A DNA stretch of 64,000 nt from Streptomyces narbonensis (GTDB taxonomy: Bacteria > Actinomycetota > Actinomycetes > Streptomycetales > Streptomycetaceae). The stretch is taken from positions 62,001 to 126,000 of the forward strand of contig NZ_BMSF01000005.1 in assembly GCF_014649015.1 (NCBI RefSeq). The letters run 5' to 3'. The translations under genes and the position numbers were made by a program. Shown in pieces: positions 1 through 9,818 of this stretch (position 1 is the first letter of the stretch; each line of letters begins with the position of its first letter). A model generated the notes under the pieces. The model saw only the letters and a program-made list of their open reading frames with translations, was not told where the DNA came from and searched no databases.

Positions 1-674
1 AGTATCGCGAGGCGGCCGTGGAAGGGGACGCTGCCGTTGGTGGACGACTCGTTGGGCTCCAGGTCGGCCCAGGCGTCGTCACCCTCGTAGCGGACGGCCA
101 TGTAGAGGATCATGCGGGCCACGTCGCCCTTGTCGGCGTTGCGAGGCTCGAAGGAGTTGGAGTCCGTGTAGCTGCCGGGGGCGCCGCTGACCGCGCTGCC
201 GCCGTTGTCCCAGTCCTTGTTCCCGCGGGTGCTGTTGACCTGGACGTCGCACGCCCTCAGGTGGTGCAGGTCGGTGCCGGGGCCGGCCGAGGTGCCGAAG
301 CTGCCGTGGGACTGCGCCCACACGTGCTCGCGGTTCCAGTCGCCCACGTCGCCGCCGTTGAGCGACTTGCTGCGCGAGACGCCGCTGTACAGCAGGGTGA
401 CGTTGTTGGTGTTGGCGGGATCCTGGTCGGTGACCTTCAGCGCGTTCCAGACGGCGTCGTACGAGATCTTCGTCTGGCTGCTGATGATGGTGTGCAGCGC
501 GGACTTGAGGTTCGTGCCGGTCTTGCCGACGGCGTTCTTGTAGTACGTGCTGTCGTACGCGGTCGTCGTGGCGCTGGCGGGGGTCGCGGTGATCGCGGGG
601 AGCGTGACGCTGACGAGGGTGGCGGCGAGGGCCGCCGCCCACGCCTTCCAGCTGCCGATCCGCACAACGGACAT
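1..674 (-). CDS. Secreted endonuclease I family nuclease (3' end outside window)
   Basis: At least 224 residues; the gene runs off the left edge, so its C-terminus is missing. The ATG at 674 follows a GAAAGGG ribosome site and opens a signal peptide with a basic start, an Ala/Leu core and an ATPASA cleavage region near residue 33. The motif WNREHVWAQSHG (about residues 96-107) matches the catalytic NREHVWP signature of endonuclease I/Bsn-type extracellular nucleases, which cut DNA and RNA with a bound metal; the family's usual Pro is Ala here. Downstream FEPRNADKGDVARMILYM is also typical. Likely role: extracellular nucleic-acid scavenging. Confidence 0.85.
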   Translation of the reverse strand, partial: MSVVRIGSWKAWAAALAATLVSVTLPAITATPASATTTAYDSTYYKNAVGKTGTNLKSALHTIISSQTKISYDAVWNALKVTDQDPANTNNVTLLYSGVSRSKSLNGGDVGDWNREHVWAQSHGSFGTSAGPGTDLHHLRACDVQVNSTRGNKDWDNGGSAVSGAPGSYTDSNSFEPRNADKGDVARMILYMAVRYEGDDAWADLEPNESSTNGSVPFHGRLAI

Positions 675-754
675 GGGGGGCCCTTTCACGGGGGACGGTG
701 CGCGCGGGGCGGCGGGAGCCGGCTCAAGGCTTCCGCTGTCTACGCGTGTTGACT

Positions 755-792
755 ACGTGTCATCGGGAGGGTGACACACGTCAGGTACCTGT
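755..792. promoter_or_regulatory. Inverted repeats upstream of the endonuclease gene
   Basis: GTGTCA (757-762) and TGACAC (772-777) form a 6-bp inverted repeat with a 9-base spacer. It is followed at once by the 10-bp perfect palindrome CAGGTACCTG (782-791). They lie 80-120 bases upstream of the endonuclease start and could be operator DNA. No regulator is identified. Confidence 0.3.
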
Positions 793-919
793 CATGTAAC
801 GGGAAAGAGGCTGTTGGGTGACGTTCTCGCATATGAGGGTCCTGAACGCCGCCGAAGGGCTAGGGGATGTCCAGCGGATCAGGGCCTAGGTGCCCCGGAC
901 GTACTCAGGCGCCCCGTTC

Positions 920-1384
920 TCAGCTGCCCCGGACGTCCACGGGCATCCCCTTCGGCTCCTTGATCCGCTTCATGATGATCTGCGAGTTGACCTCGGTGAC
1001 CCCGGCCAGCGTCGTCAGCCGCTCGATCCACAGCCGCTCGTACGCCGCGAGGTCGGCCACCGCGATGCGCAGCAGGCAGCCGGGGCTGCCGAACAGCCGG
1101 TACGCCTCGATGACGTCCGGCACGTCCTGGAGCGCCTCCTCGAAGGCCTCCACCGTCTCGCGGTCGCGCCGCACCTCCACCGAGACGAGCACCTCGAAGC
1201 CCCGCCCCACCGCGTCCGGATCGATGATCGCCCGGTAGCCCTGGATCACCCCGTCCTGCTCCAGCTGGCGCACGCGGCGCAGACAGGGGGAGGGGCTCAG
1301 CCCGACCCGCTGGGCCAGCTCCTGGTTGCTCAGTCGGCCGTCGTCCTGGAGCTCGCGCAAGATGTGGAGATCGATTCGGTCCAT
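920..1384 (-). CDS. Lrp/AsnC family transcriptional regulator
   Basis: 154 residues, the usual Lrp/AsnC size. The N-terminus has the winged-helix pattern MDRIDLHILRELQDDGRLS, then NQELAQRVGLSPSPCLRRVRQLE, followed by a RAM-type ligand and oligomerisation domain (GFEVLVSVEV, then PDVIEAYRLFGSPGCLLRI). I chose the ATG at 1384 over an in-frame ATG at 1432 because the family starts with D-x-x-D-x-x-I-L directly after Met. It is divergent from the L-asparaginase gene, with aspartase next, so an Asn/Asp-responsive local regulator is the natural reading. The effector is not shown by sequence. Confidence 0.93.
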   Translation of the reverse strand: MDRIDLHILRELQDDGRLSNQELAQRVGLSPSPCLRRVRQLEQDGVIQGYRAIIDPDAVGRGFEVLVSVEVRRDRETVEAFEEALQDVPDVIEAYRLFGSPGCLLRIAVADLAAYERLWIERLTTLAGVTEVNSQIIMKRIKEPKGMPVDVRGS

Positions 1385-1427
1385 GGCGCAATTGTCTACC
1401 ACGATGAAACGTTCAGGCGGCTGATTT

Positions 1428-1442
1428 CGCAATCGTCTTGCG
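1428..1442. promoter_or_regulatory. Probable Lrp/AsnC operator CGCAA-N5-TTGCG
   Basis: CGCAATCGTCTTGCG is a perfect 5+5 inverted repeat in the 123-base gap between the divergent regulator and asparaginase genes. Related half-sites GCGCAATTG (near 1386) and ATCGTTGCG (near 1456) flank it. This size and spacing fit Lrp-type sites; binding is inferred. Confidence 0.45.
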
Positions 1443-1507
1443 CGCCACCTGCCCTATCGTTGCGGAGCAGGGTGATTTCGGTTGGTGACGAGTAAGGACG
1501 GCAGGCA

Positions 1508-2626
1508 ATGATGCGGACGAACGACGGAGGACCGCGCCGGATCGTCGTCATCAGCACCGGTGGCACGATCGCCAGCCGCTGGCAGGGCACCGGCTACGCG
1601 GCCGACGCCTCCGGCAGCGACGTCCTGGCCACCGCGCCCCTCCCCGAGGGCGTCACCGTCGAGGTCGTCGACCTGTTCAACGTGAACAGCTCGCGCATGA
1701 CCTCGGCCCACCAGCTCGCCCTCCTGCGGACCGTCCACGAGACGTTCGCCGACCCCGGAGTCGACGGCATCGTGGTCACCCACGGCACCGACACCCTGGA
1801 GGAGACCGCCTTCCTCCTCGACCTCCACCACAGCGACGCCCGCCCGGTGGTCCTGACCGGCGCCCAGCGCCCCTTCGGCACGGGCGACGGCGACGGCCCC
1901 GGAAACCTCTACGACGCCCTCCAGGTCGCCGCCTCCGTCCGCGAGCTCGGCGTCCTCGTCGTCTTCGACGGACGCGTCCACGCGGCTCGCGGCACCGTCA
2001 AGACCCAGACCCTCGCCACGGACGCCTTCTCCGACCCCTCCGCCGAGCGCCTCGGCCGCGTCGGCTTCTCCCGCGTCGACGTCGAGCGACTCCCGGAGCG
2101 CCCCGCCCCGCTGCCGCTCCCCGACGCCGCCCTGAGCGCGGCCCCCGGCTCCGCCGGCGCCGGTACGGCCCCGCTGCCGCGGGTCGACATCGTCACGCAC
2201 CACGCAGACGGCGACCCGCTCTTCATCCGGGCGGCCCTGGCCGCCGGCGCCCGGGGCATCGTCCTCGAAGCGACCGGCGCGGGCAACGCCACCCCCGAGA
2301 TCACCGCCGCCGTCGCGGACGCGGTCGCCCAGGGCGTCCTCGTCGCCGTGAGCACCCGTGTCCCCGCGGGCCCGCTCGCCGAGATCTACACCGGCGGCGG
2401 AGCGGTCGACCTCGTCGCCGCCGGAGCGCTGCTCACCGGCACGCTCCGGGCCGCCCAGGCACGGATCGCCGTCCTCGCCGCGCTGCTCGCGGAGGGCGAC
2501 GGCGCCACGGACCCCGCGCGCCGCTCCGCCCTCCTGCGCCGCCTCCTGGAGGGACCGGTCCGGGTGGAGCCCGCGCTCGCCACCGGCGGCTCCCGGTCGG
2601 CCTCGGCCGTCGCCACGCGCGCTTGA
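1508..2626 (+). CDS. ansA: L-asparaginase
   Basis: 372 residues. Hydrolyses asparagine to aspartate and ammonia. Both catalytic triads are visible: STGGTIAS with nucleophile Thr20, and VVTHGTDTLEET with Thr94 and Asp95; Lys165 in GTVKTQT fits the conserved Lys. TGAQRP (118-122) and LEATGAGNATPE in the C-terminal domain are also typical. There is no signal peptide, so a cytoplasmic enzyme is expected. The start is ATGATG at 1508/1511 after AAGGACGG. It is divergent from an Lrp/AsnC gene and upstream of aspartase, giving a two-step asparagine to fumarate route. Confidence 0.93.
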   Translation: MMRTNDGGPRRIVVISTGGTIASRWQGTGYAADASGSDVLATAPLPEGVTVEVVDLFNVNSSRMTSAHQLALLRTVHETFADPGVDGIVVTHGTDTLEETAFLLDLHHSDARPVVLTGAQRPFGTGDGDGPGNLYDALQVAASVRELGVLVVFDGRVHAARGTVKTQTLATDAFSDPSAERLGRVGFSRVDVERLPERPAPLPLPDAALSAAPGSAGAGTAPLPRVDIVTHHADGDPLFIRAALAAGARGIVLEATGAGNATPEITAAVADAVAQGVLVAVSTRVPAGPLAEIYTGGGAVDLVAAGALLTGTLRAAQARIAVLAALLAEGDGATDPARRSALLRRLLEGPVRVEPALATGGSRSASAVATRA

Positions 2627-2712
2627 CCCCGAGAGCGACGTAGGAGTCCTCGGCCGACGGCCCGGTCGGCCGCCGCCCCGCCCCACAGGCCCCTGACCGG
2701 GCCCCCAAAACC

Positions 2713-2757
2713 CCGGCTCGCGGACGGAGTGTTCCCCACCCTCCGCCCGCGAGCCGG
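2713..2757 (+). terminator. Strong stem-loop after asparaginase
   Basis: CCGGCTCGCGGACGGAG pairs with CTCCGCCCGCGAGCCGG, a 17-bp stem with one wobble and an 11-base loop. No T-tract follows, which is common for Streptomyces terminators. Confidence 0.7.
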
Positions 2758-2865
2758 AGCCAAGCCCCTCCTCGGCGGACCGCCGGCCACCGGCCCCGGC
2801 GTCGCTCACGGCCCATCTCACGGTCACCGGCGGCTCCAGCCCCCGACCGCCACTTCCTGATCACC

Positions 2866-2917
2866 GATCTCGATGACCGATCTCGATGACCGATCTCGAT
2901 GACCGATCTCGATCACC
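2866..2917. repeat. Four tandem copies of a 13-bp unit
   Basis: GATCTCGATGACC is repeated three times exactly and once with one change (GATCTCGATCACC). It lies in the 459-base gap between asparaginase and aspartase (2627-3085). Apart from this and the stem-loop at 2713 I see no gene or clear promoter in the gap. Confidence 0.9.
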
Positions 2918-3085
2918 GATCACGGGCCCCCGGCCACCTCCCCGCCGCAGAGCCCGCACGCCCAGCCCCAAGGCCCGCCCTCCCCGTCAGGCCGCGGCGC
3001 GGCCGTGCCCACCCACCAGCCACCCGTGCACCCCTCGCGACCCGCTGACAGCGGGCGTCATCCTCCCTTCCCCAGGACGGCATCC

Positions 3086-4519
3086 ATGGTTCCCGCACCC
3101 GCCCCGCACTCCACCCCCGTCCGCAGCGAGCACGACCTGCTCGGTGACCGGGACGTGCCGGCCGACGCGTACTGGGGCGTGCACACGCTGCGCGCCACCG
3201 AGAACTTCGCCATCACCGGGACGCCGATCTCCGTCTACCCCCTGCTGATCGACGCGCTCGCCGCCGTCAAGGAGGCAGCGGCCCGGGCCAACGAGGAGCT
3301 CGGTCTGCTCCCGGCCGACAAGGCCGACGCCATCGCCGGCGCCTGCCGGGAGATCCGCTCCGGACAGCTCCACGACCAGTTCGTCGTCGACGTCGTGCAG
3401 GGCGGCGCCGGCACGTCGACCAACATGAACGCCAACGAGGTCGTCGCCAACCGCGCTCTTGAGCTCCTCGGCCACGCCAAGGGCGACTACGCGCACCTCC
3501 ACCCCAACGAGGACGTCAATCTCGGCCAGTCCACCAACGACGTCTACCCGACCGCCATCCGCATCGCGGCGATCGGCGCGGCCCGCGAGCTGCTGCTCGC
3601 CATGGCCGTGCTCCAGGACGCCTTCGCCGCCAAGGCGCTGGAGTTCCGCGAGGTCGTGAAGATGGGCCGCACCCAGCTCCAGGACGCGGTGCCCATGACG
3701 CTGGGCCAGGAGTTCTCCACGTACGCCGTGATGCTGGAGGAGGACCGGGGGCGCCTCGCCGAGGCCGTCGAGCTCATCCACGAGATCAACCTCGGCGCCA
3801 CCGCCATCGGCACCGGCCTCAACGCCGCCCCCGGCTACGCGGAGACCGCCCGCCGCAACCTCGCCGAGCTGACCGGCCTGCCCCTCGTGACCTCCGCCAA
3901 CCTCATCGAGGCCACCCAGGACTGCGGCGCCTTCGTCCAGCTCTCCGGTGTCCTCAAGCGCATCGCGGTCAAGCTCTCCAAGACCTGCAACGACCTGCGC
4001 CTGCTCTCCTCCGGGCCGCGCGCGGGCCTCGGCGAGATCAACCTGCCGCCCGTCCAGGCGGGTTCGAGCATCATGCCCGGCAAGGTCAACCCCGTGATCC
4101 CCGAGGTCGTCAACCAGGTCGCCTTCGAGGTGATCGGCAACGACATCACCATCACCATGGCGGCGGAGGGCGGACAGCTCCAGCTGAACGCCTTCGAGCC
4201 CGTCATCTTCCACGCCCTCTCGAAGAGCCTCCTCTCGCTCCGGGCCGCCTGCCTCACCCTCGCCGAGCGCTGCGTCGACGGCATCACGGCCAACACCGAC
4301 GCCCTCCGTGCGGCCGTGGAGAACTCCATCGGCCTCGCCACCGCCCTCAACCCGCACCTCGGCTACACCGCCGCCACGGCCATCGCCCAGGAGGCGCTCG
4401 CCACCGGCCGGGGCGTCGCCGAACTCACCCTGGAGAAGGGCCTGCTGCCCGCGCAGCGGCTCGCCGAACTGCTCACGCCCGAGCGGCTCACCGGCGCCCC
4501 GGGTCCGGCACTCGCCTGA
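3086..4519 (+). CDS. aspA: Aspartate ammonia-lyase
   Basis: 477 residues, the family's usual length. Deaminates L-aspartate to fumarate. It shows the fumarase/aspartase signature GSSIMPGKVNPVIPE, the TSTNMNANEVVANRA block and SLGQSTND-like LGQSTNDVYPTAIR. The ATG at 3086 is preceded by AGGACGG at a good distance; in-frame codons upstream lack such a site. EHDLLGDRDVPADAYWG at the N-terminus is aspartase-like. It follows asparaginase in the same direction, 459 bases apart and beyond a terminator, so it is probably transcribed on its own. Confidence 0.95.
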   Translation: MVPAPAPHSTPVRSEHDLLGDRDVPADAYWGVHTLRATENFAITGTPISVYPLLIDALAAVKEAAARANEELGLLPADKADAIAGACREIRSGQLHDQFVVDVVQGGAGTSTNMNANEVVANRALELLGHAKGDYAHLHPNEDVNLGQSTNDVYPTAIRIAAIGAARELLLAMAVLQDAFAAKALEFREVVKMGRTQLQDAVPMTLGQEFSTYAVMLEEDRGRLAEAVELIHEINLGATAIGTGLNAAPGYAETARRNLAELTGLPLVTSANLIEATQDCGAFVQLSGVLKRIAVKLSKTCNDLRLLSSGPRAGLGEINLPPVQAGSSIMPGKVNPVIPEVVNQVAFEVIGNDITITMAAEGGQLQLNAFEPVIFHALSKSLLSLRAACLTLAERCVDGITANTDALRAAVENSIGLATALNPHLGYTAATAIAQEALATGRGVAELTLEKGLLPAQRLAELLTPERLTGAPGPALA

Positions 4520-4547
4520 CCCTCCGCTCCATCGCTCCTCCGGTGCG

Positions 4548-4570
4548 GTGACGGGCTCCGCGCCCGTCAC
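4548..4570 (+). terminator. Stem-loop after aspartase
   Basis: GTGACGGGC and GCCCGTCAC form a perfect 9-bp stem around a 5-base loop, 29 bases after the aspartase stop. Confidence 0.65.
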
Positions 4571-4628
4571 CCGCCAGGAGCCGCCGCATGCCCGCCCACG
4601 CCTCCCCAAGCGCTGCCTCCCAAGCACC

Positions 4629-6555
<1,927 letters not shown>

Positions 6556-6619
6556 CCTCGCGAACAGCCGGGGGGCCGGCCGGGAGACCGGCCGACCCCT
6601 CCTCGTGCTCCCCTCGACC

Positions 6620-7108
6620 TCAGTGGGTCGGCAGCACGCACACCGTGTCGAGACCGAGGACCCGGTTGAGCCGGCCGAACGCCAGCCACGAGCCCAGACT
6701 CATCGTCAGCTCCACGATCTCCGCCTGGCTGTACCGGGCCGTCATCCGCGCCCAGAACTCCTCGTCGAGGCCGTGGTGGTCCAGCGCGTACCGCTCCGCG
6801 TACTCGGCCGCGAGCCTCGTCCGCTCGTCGAAGTCCTCCGAGACCTCCGTCTCCCGCCAGGCCGCGACCACCTCGTCGAAGCCGTCCTCGACCTTCTCGC
6901 CGTCCCGGTCGGTGCGCCAGTCCAGGCAGAAGCCGCAGCCGTTGATCTGCGCGATCCGTAGCCGCGCCGCCTCGAACTCGCGCAGCCCCAGGGTCGTATG
7001 GGCGTACACCGACAGCGAGAAGTTCGCCGCCGCCGTCCCGATCTCCGGGACGATCTCGCCCCACACGTATCCGATCGGCTCCTGGCCCTCGGGAATGTCG
7101 ATGATCAT
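6620..7108 (-). CDS. AhpD-like carboxymuconolactone decarboxylase family protein
   Basis: 162 residues. The CMD/AhpD fold is indicated by INGCGFCLDWR with the redox pair Cys58-x-x-Cys61, followed by the family's helical segment (ERYALDHHGLDEEF). Members act as peroxidase partners or on small carboxylic acids. The ATG at 7108 follows GGAAGGGGA and overlaps the last four bases of the upstream dehydrogenase gene (ATGA), so the two are translationally coupled. The distal catalytic His of true AhpD is not placed with certainty. The substrate is unknown. Confidence 0.8.
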   Translation of the reverse strand: MIIDIPEGQEPIGYVWGEIVPEIGTAAANFSLSVYAHTTLGLREFEAARLRIAQINGCGFCLDWRTDRDGEKVEDGFDEVVAAWRETEVSEDFDERTRLAAEYAERYALDHHGLDEEFWARMTARYSQAEIVELTMSLGSWLAFGRLNRVLGLDTVCVLPTH

Positions 7109-8184
7109 CGGGGTCCCCTTCCGAGCTTCCCGACCGCCGGCCTCAGCGGTACGTCCAACGCGTCGTACAGTCCCGGCTCCGCCGCCACCAGCCAGTCGAT
7201 CGCCCCGACGAGCCGGCCCACCGCCGTGGCGTTGCCGCCCGCCGAGCGGTTCTCGCCCTCGTCGGTCGCGGCCACCGTCACCTCGATCCTCGGGCTGCCC
7301 TCGACGATCACCCGGTGCGCCCCCGCCCCGTCCGGCGGCACCGGCCAGTCCGGCGCGCACGAGGGATGGATGCGGGTGACGTGCTCGATGACGATCCGGG
7401 GCTCCCCGTCGACGATCCCCTGCACCTCGAAGCGGATCGCGCCCTGCGTACCCGCCTCGAAGACGCCCATCGTCCGCGTCTTCACCGAGGTCTCCAGCGG
7501 TCGCCGTTCCATCGTCTCGCGGATCTCGTCGAGCTCGGCGCCCAGCGCGCGGGCCATCAGCCGCACCTGCCCGCCCCAGATCATGGTCGGCACCGAGGGC
7601 CAGAGCATCGGCGGCTCGTACTCCATCGGCCGGCCCATGCCCACCAGCTCCCGGACCGACTCCTCCTGCTCGTACGTCGAGTAGTCGAAGATCTCCTGGC
7701 AGCGGATCACGTCCACCGTGGCGGCGAGTCCGCTCACGAGGAGCGGCAGCACGTCGTTCCCCCAGCCCGGGTCCACGCCCGAGACGAAGAGCGAACCGCC
7801 GCCCTCGGCGACCGCCGCGAGCACCGGATCCCGGAACTCGGGCGGCGCGTTGCGCTGGTCGTAGAGCGGGTACAGAGCGGGCGTCACCACCACCGCGCCC
7901 GCCGCCACCGCCCGAGACACGTCCGCGAGCGCCCCGTCGGGCCGGGTGTCGCCGGAGGCCGCGTACACCACCGCCCCCGGCCGCCCGTCCAGCACCGCGC
8001 CGACGTCGTCGTCGGCCACCACCCCGAGATCGCGGTCGAGCCCGGCGAGCCGGCCCGCGTCACGGCCGACCTTCGCCGGGTCGGACACGAGGACGGCCGC
8101 GAGTTCGAGACCCGGGTGGGCGTCCACGGCACGGATGGCCGCCCGCCCGACATTTCCGGTACCCCACACCACTGTCCGAATCAT
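7105..8184 (-). CDS. DapB-like NAD(P)-dependent dehydrogenase
   Basis: 359 residues. The N-terminus is a Rossmann fold (TVVWGTGNVGRAAIRAV), and the overall pattern resembles dihydrodipicolinate reductase-like proteins that include 2,4-diaminopentanoate dehydrogenase (VYAASGDTRPD, then FVSGVDPGWGNDVLPLL). True DapB of lysine synthesis is shorter and lacks these blocks, so lysine biosynthesis is unlikely. The ATG at 8184 is chosen because the Rossmann strand starts directly after it. It is first gene of a two-gene operon with the AhpD-like protein, behind a TetR-type palindrome at 8238. Substrate unknown. Confidence 0.75.
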   Translation of the reverse strand: MIRTVVWGTGNVGRAAIRAVDAHPGLELAAVLVSDPAKVGRDAGRLAGLDRDLGVVADDDVGAVLDGRPGAVVYAASGDTRPDGALADVSRAVAAGAVVVTPALYPLYDQRNAPPEFRDPVLAAVAEGGGSLFVSGVDPGWGNDVLPLLVSGLAATVDVIRCQEIFDYSTYEQEESVRELVGMGRPMEYEPPMLWPSVPTMIWGGQVRLMARALGAELDEIRETMERRPLETSVKTRTMGVFEAGTQGAIRFEVQGIVDGEPRIVIEHVTRIHPSCAPDWPVPPDGAGAHRVIVEGSPRIEVTVAATDEGENRSAGGNATAVGRLVGAIDWLVAAEPGLYDALDVPLRPAVGKLGRGPR

Positions 8185-8237
8185 GCGCGGAGGGTAGCGC
8201 CGGGCCCCGAAGGTTCCCATACCCGCGACAGAACGAT

Positions 8238-8252
8238 CTGACGATTCGTCAG
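8238..8252. promoter_or_regulatory. TetR-type palindrome upstream of the dehydrogenase operon
   Basis: CTGACGATTCGTCAG has perfect 7-bp arms around one central base and lies 54 bases upstream of the start at 8184. The form CTGACG...CGTCAG is typical of many actinobacterial TetR operators. No TetR gene adjoins it. Confidence 0.5.
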
Positions 8253-8274
8253 TTATGGCTCGGGGAAGGGACGG

Positions 8275-8715
8275 TCAGCCCAGCCGGAGCGTCACGAACG
8301 GCACCGTGTCGCCCGGCAGGACGTACCGCTCGAACTCCACGAAGCCGCGCGCCAGCGCGAACCGCAGCCCCTCCTCGTTCGAGGCGAGGACCACCGTCTC
8401 GATCCCCTCGTCGCTCAACGTCCGCGCGTGCGCGAGTCCCCGTTCGTACAGCGCGGTCCCGAATCCCCGCTCCCGGAAGCCGGGCAGCGTCCGGGCGATG
8501 ACGGTCGCCGCCGCCGTCTCCTCGTCCGGCGGGCGCACCGTCGAACAGCCGACCGCCACCTCCCCGAGGTACGCGACGTCGAGCCGGTTCCGCCCGGCCC
8601 GCTCCCGCACCTCGTCCAGGGTGAGGACGGCCGTGGGGATGATCGTGTTGTGGACGGTCCGCCAGTCCGCGAGCTGGGCCTCGGTCCGAGCCCGTTCGAT
8701 ACGAAGATCGTTCAT
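8275..8715 (-). CDS. GNAT family N-acetyltransferase
   Basis: 146 residues. The acetyl-CoA binding region is ARTLPGFRERGFGTALYERGL (about 72-92), with the R-x-x-G-x-G/A type pyrophosphate loop slightly modified to RERGFGTA. The C-terminal ALARGFVEFERY is the usual strand-helix-strand ending. The start at 8715 is ATG. Substrate cannot be told. It stands 90 bases upstream of the dehydrogenase operon in the same direction, with the palindrome at 8238 between them. Confidence 0.8.
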   Translation of the reverse strand: MNDLRIERARTEAQLADWRTVHNTIIPTAVLTLDEVRERAGRNRLDVAYLGEVAVGCSTVRPPDEETAAATVIARTLPGFRERGFGTALYERGLAHARTLSDEGIETVVLASNEEGLRFALARGFVEFERYVLPGDTVPFVTLRLG

Positions 8716-8870
8716 CCGGGCAGGTAACCGCGCCCGGCGCGGCCGGTCAACCTCTTTCTCCCCGCGACAGGTAGTACGCCGAACGGGTGGGGGCGCGGCT
8801 CCGGCCGCAGCACCGCCCGCCGAACGGGTACGGATCGCTGCATTGCCCCCGGCCAGGAGGATGCCGTTCC

Positions 8871-9629
8871 ATGCCCGTCCGCAAGGGTGCCCCCGCGCTG
8901 CGATACGCCGGCACGCTGTGCGCGGCCCTGCTGCTCACCGGCTGCGCGCGCACCGCCCCGCCCGCCCCCGCACCGTCCACCCCCAAGCCCCCGATCGCCT
9001 CCGCCCCCGCCGCCGGCGACGCCCGACCCGTGCGCGCCCCCCGGATCCCCGGCGTCGGCCCGCTCACCCAGGCCCGCATCCCCGACGGCACCACCCAGGC
9101 CTTCGTCGTCACCGGACCCACGGTGGACAGCAACACCGCCAGGGCCGTGCTCTACGAGCGGAACGCCGCGGGCCGGTGGAGCGAGGCCGCGGGACCGTGG
9201 TCCGCCCACAACGCGCTCCGCGGCTGGACCGCCGACCACGAGGCGGGGGACCTGCGCACCCCCATCGGCGTCTTCCGGCTCGGCGACGCGGGCGGGCGGC
9301 TCCCCGACCCGGGCGCCCGCCTGCCGTACGACCAGGACGAGGAGTTCGCCATCAGCGGCACCGGCTTCTCCGGCGAGTCCCTCGAAGGCTCCTTCGACCA
9401 CGTCATCGCCATCGACTACAACCGGGTGCCCGGTCGCACCCCCCTCGACAAGGAGCGGCCGCTCGGCCCCGAGAAGGGCGGCGGTGTCTGGATCCACGTC
9501 GACCACGGCGGCCCCACGCAGGCCTGCGTCGCCCTGGAGCGCGGCACGCTGCGCGAGCTCCTCGTCGCCCTCGACCCCGCCCGCGAACCCGTCATCGTCA
9601 TGGGCCCGGCCCCCGAGATCGCACGCTGA
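8871..9629 (+). CDS. L,D-transpeptidase (YkuD)-like lipoprotein
   Basis: 252 residues. The N-terminus has a lipoprotein signal with lipobox LLLTGC (Cys about 25), then a Pro/Ala-rich linker (to about 55). The rest resembles YkuD-fold proteins: the RTPIGVFRL block, and the region WIHVDHGGPTQACVALE containing the conserved His and the candidate catalytic Cys. This departs from the standard SHGC(I/V)R(L/M) motif, so transpeptidase activity is uncertain. The ATG at 8871 follows AGGAGG about ten bases away. Likely surface-anchored and connected with the cell wall. It is followed by 19-bp repeats and a strong bidirectional terminator. Confidence 0.75.
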   Translation: MPVRKGAPALRYAGTLCAALLLTGCARTAPPAPAPSTPKPPIASAPAAGDARPVRAPRIPGVGPLTQARIPDGTTQAFVVTGPTVDSNTARAVLYERNAAGRWSEAAGPWSAHNALRGWTADHEAGDLRTPIGVFRLGDAGGRLPDPGARLPYDQDEEFAISGTGFSGESLEGSFDHVIAIDYNRVPGRTPLDKERPLGPEKGGGVWIHVDHGGPTQACVALERGTLRELLVALDPAREPVIVMGPAPEIAR

Positions 9630-9759
9630 GGCCGACCGAGCGCGTCGAAGCCGACTGAGCGCGCTGAGACTGTCCGAGCGCGCTGAGGCCGCCCGAGCTC
9701 GCCGAGGCCGCCCGGGCACGTTGAGGCCGCCCGAGCTCGCCGAGGTCGATCGCGCGCCC
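9627..9759. repeat. Seven degenerate tandem copies of a 19-bp unit
   Basis: The unit is TGAGGCCGCCCGAGCTCGC. The first copy begins with the TGA stop codon of the L,D-transpeptidase-like gene; later copies diverge by one to several bases. Copies 4 and 6 are identical. Confidence 0.85.
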
Positions 9760-9798
9760 TCGGGGCTCCCGGTGCATCTGTCACCGGGAGCCCCGAGG
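9758..9798. terminator. Bidirectional terminator, 17-bp perfect stem
   Basis: CCTCGGGGCTCCCGGTG pairs perfectly with CACCGGGAGCCCCGAGG around a 7-base loop. It sits between the convergent L,D-transpeptidase-like and NADH dehydrogenase genes and would serve both. Confidence 0.85.
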
Positions 9799-9818
9799 AG
9801 CCGGAGCCACGGGCGCGG

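Noticed and set aside
7105..8184. Housekeeping dihydrodipicolinate reductase (dapB)
   Set aside because: About 100 residues too long and lacking DapB's conserved C-terminal catalytic block.
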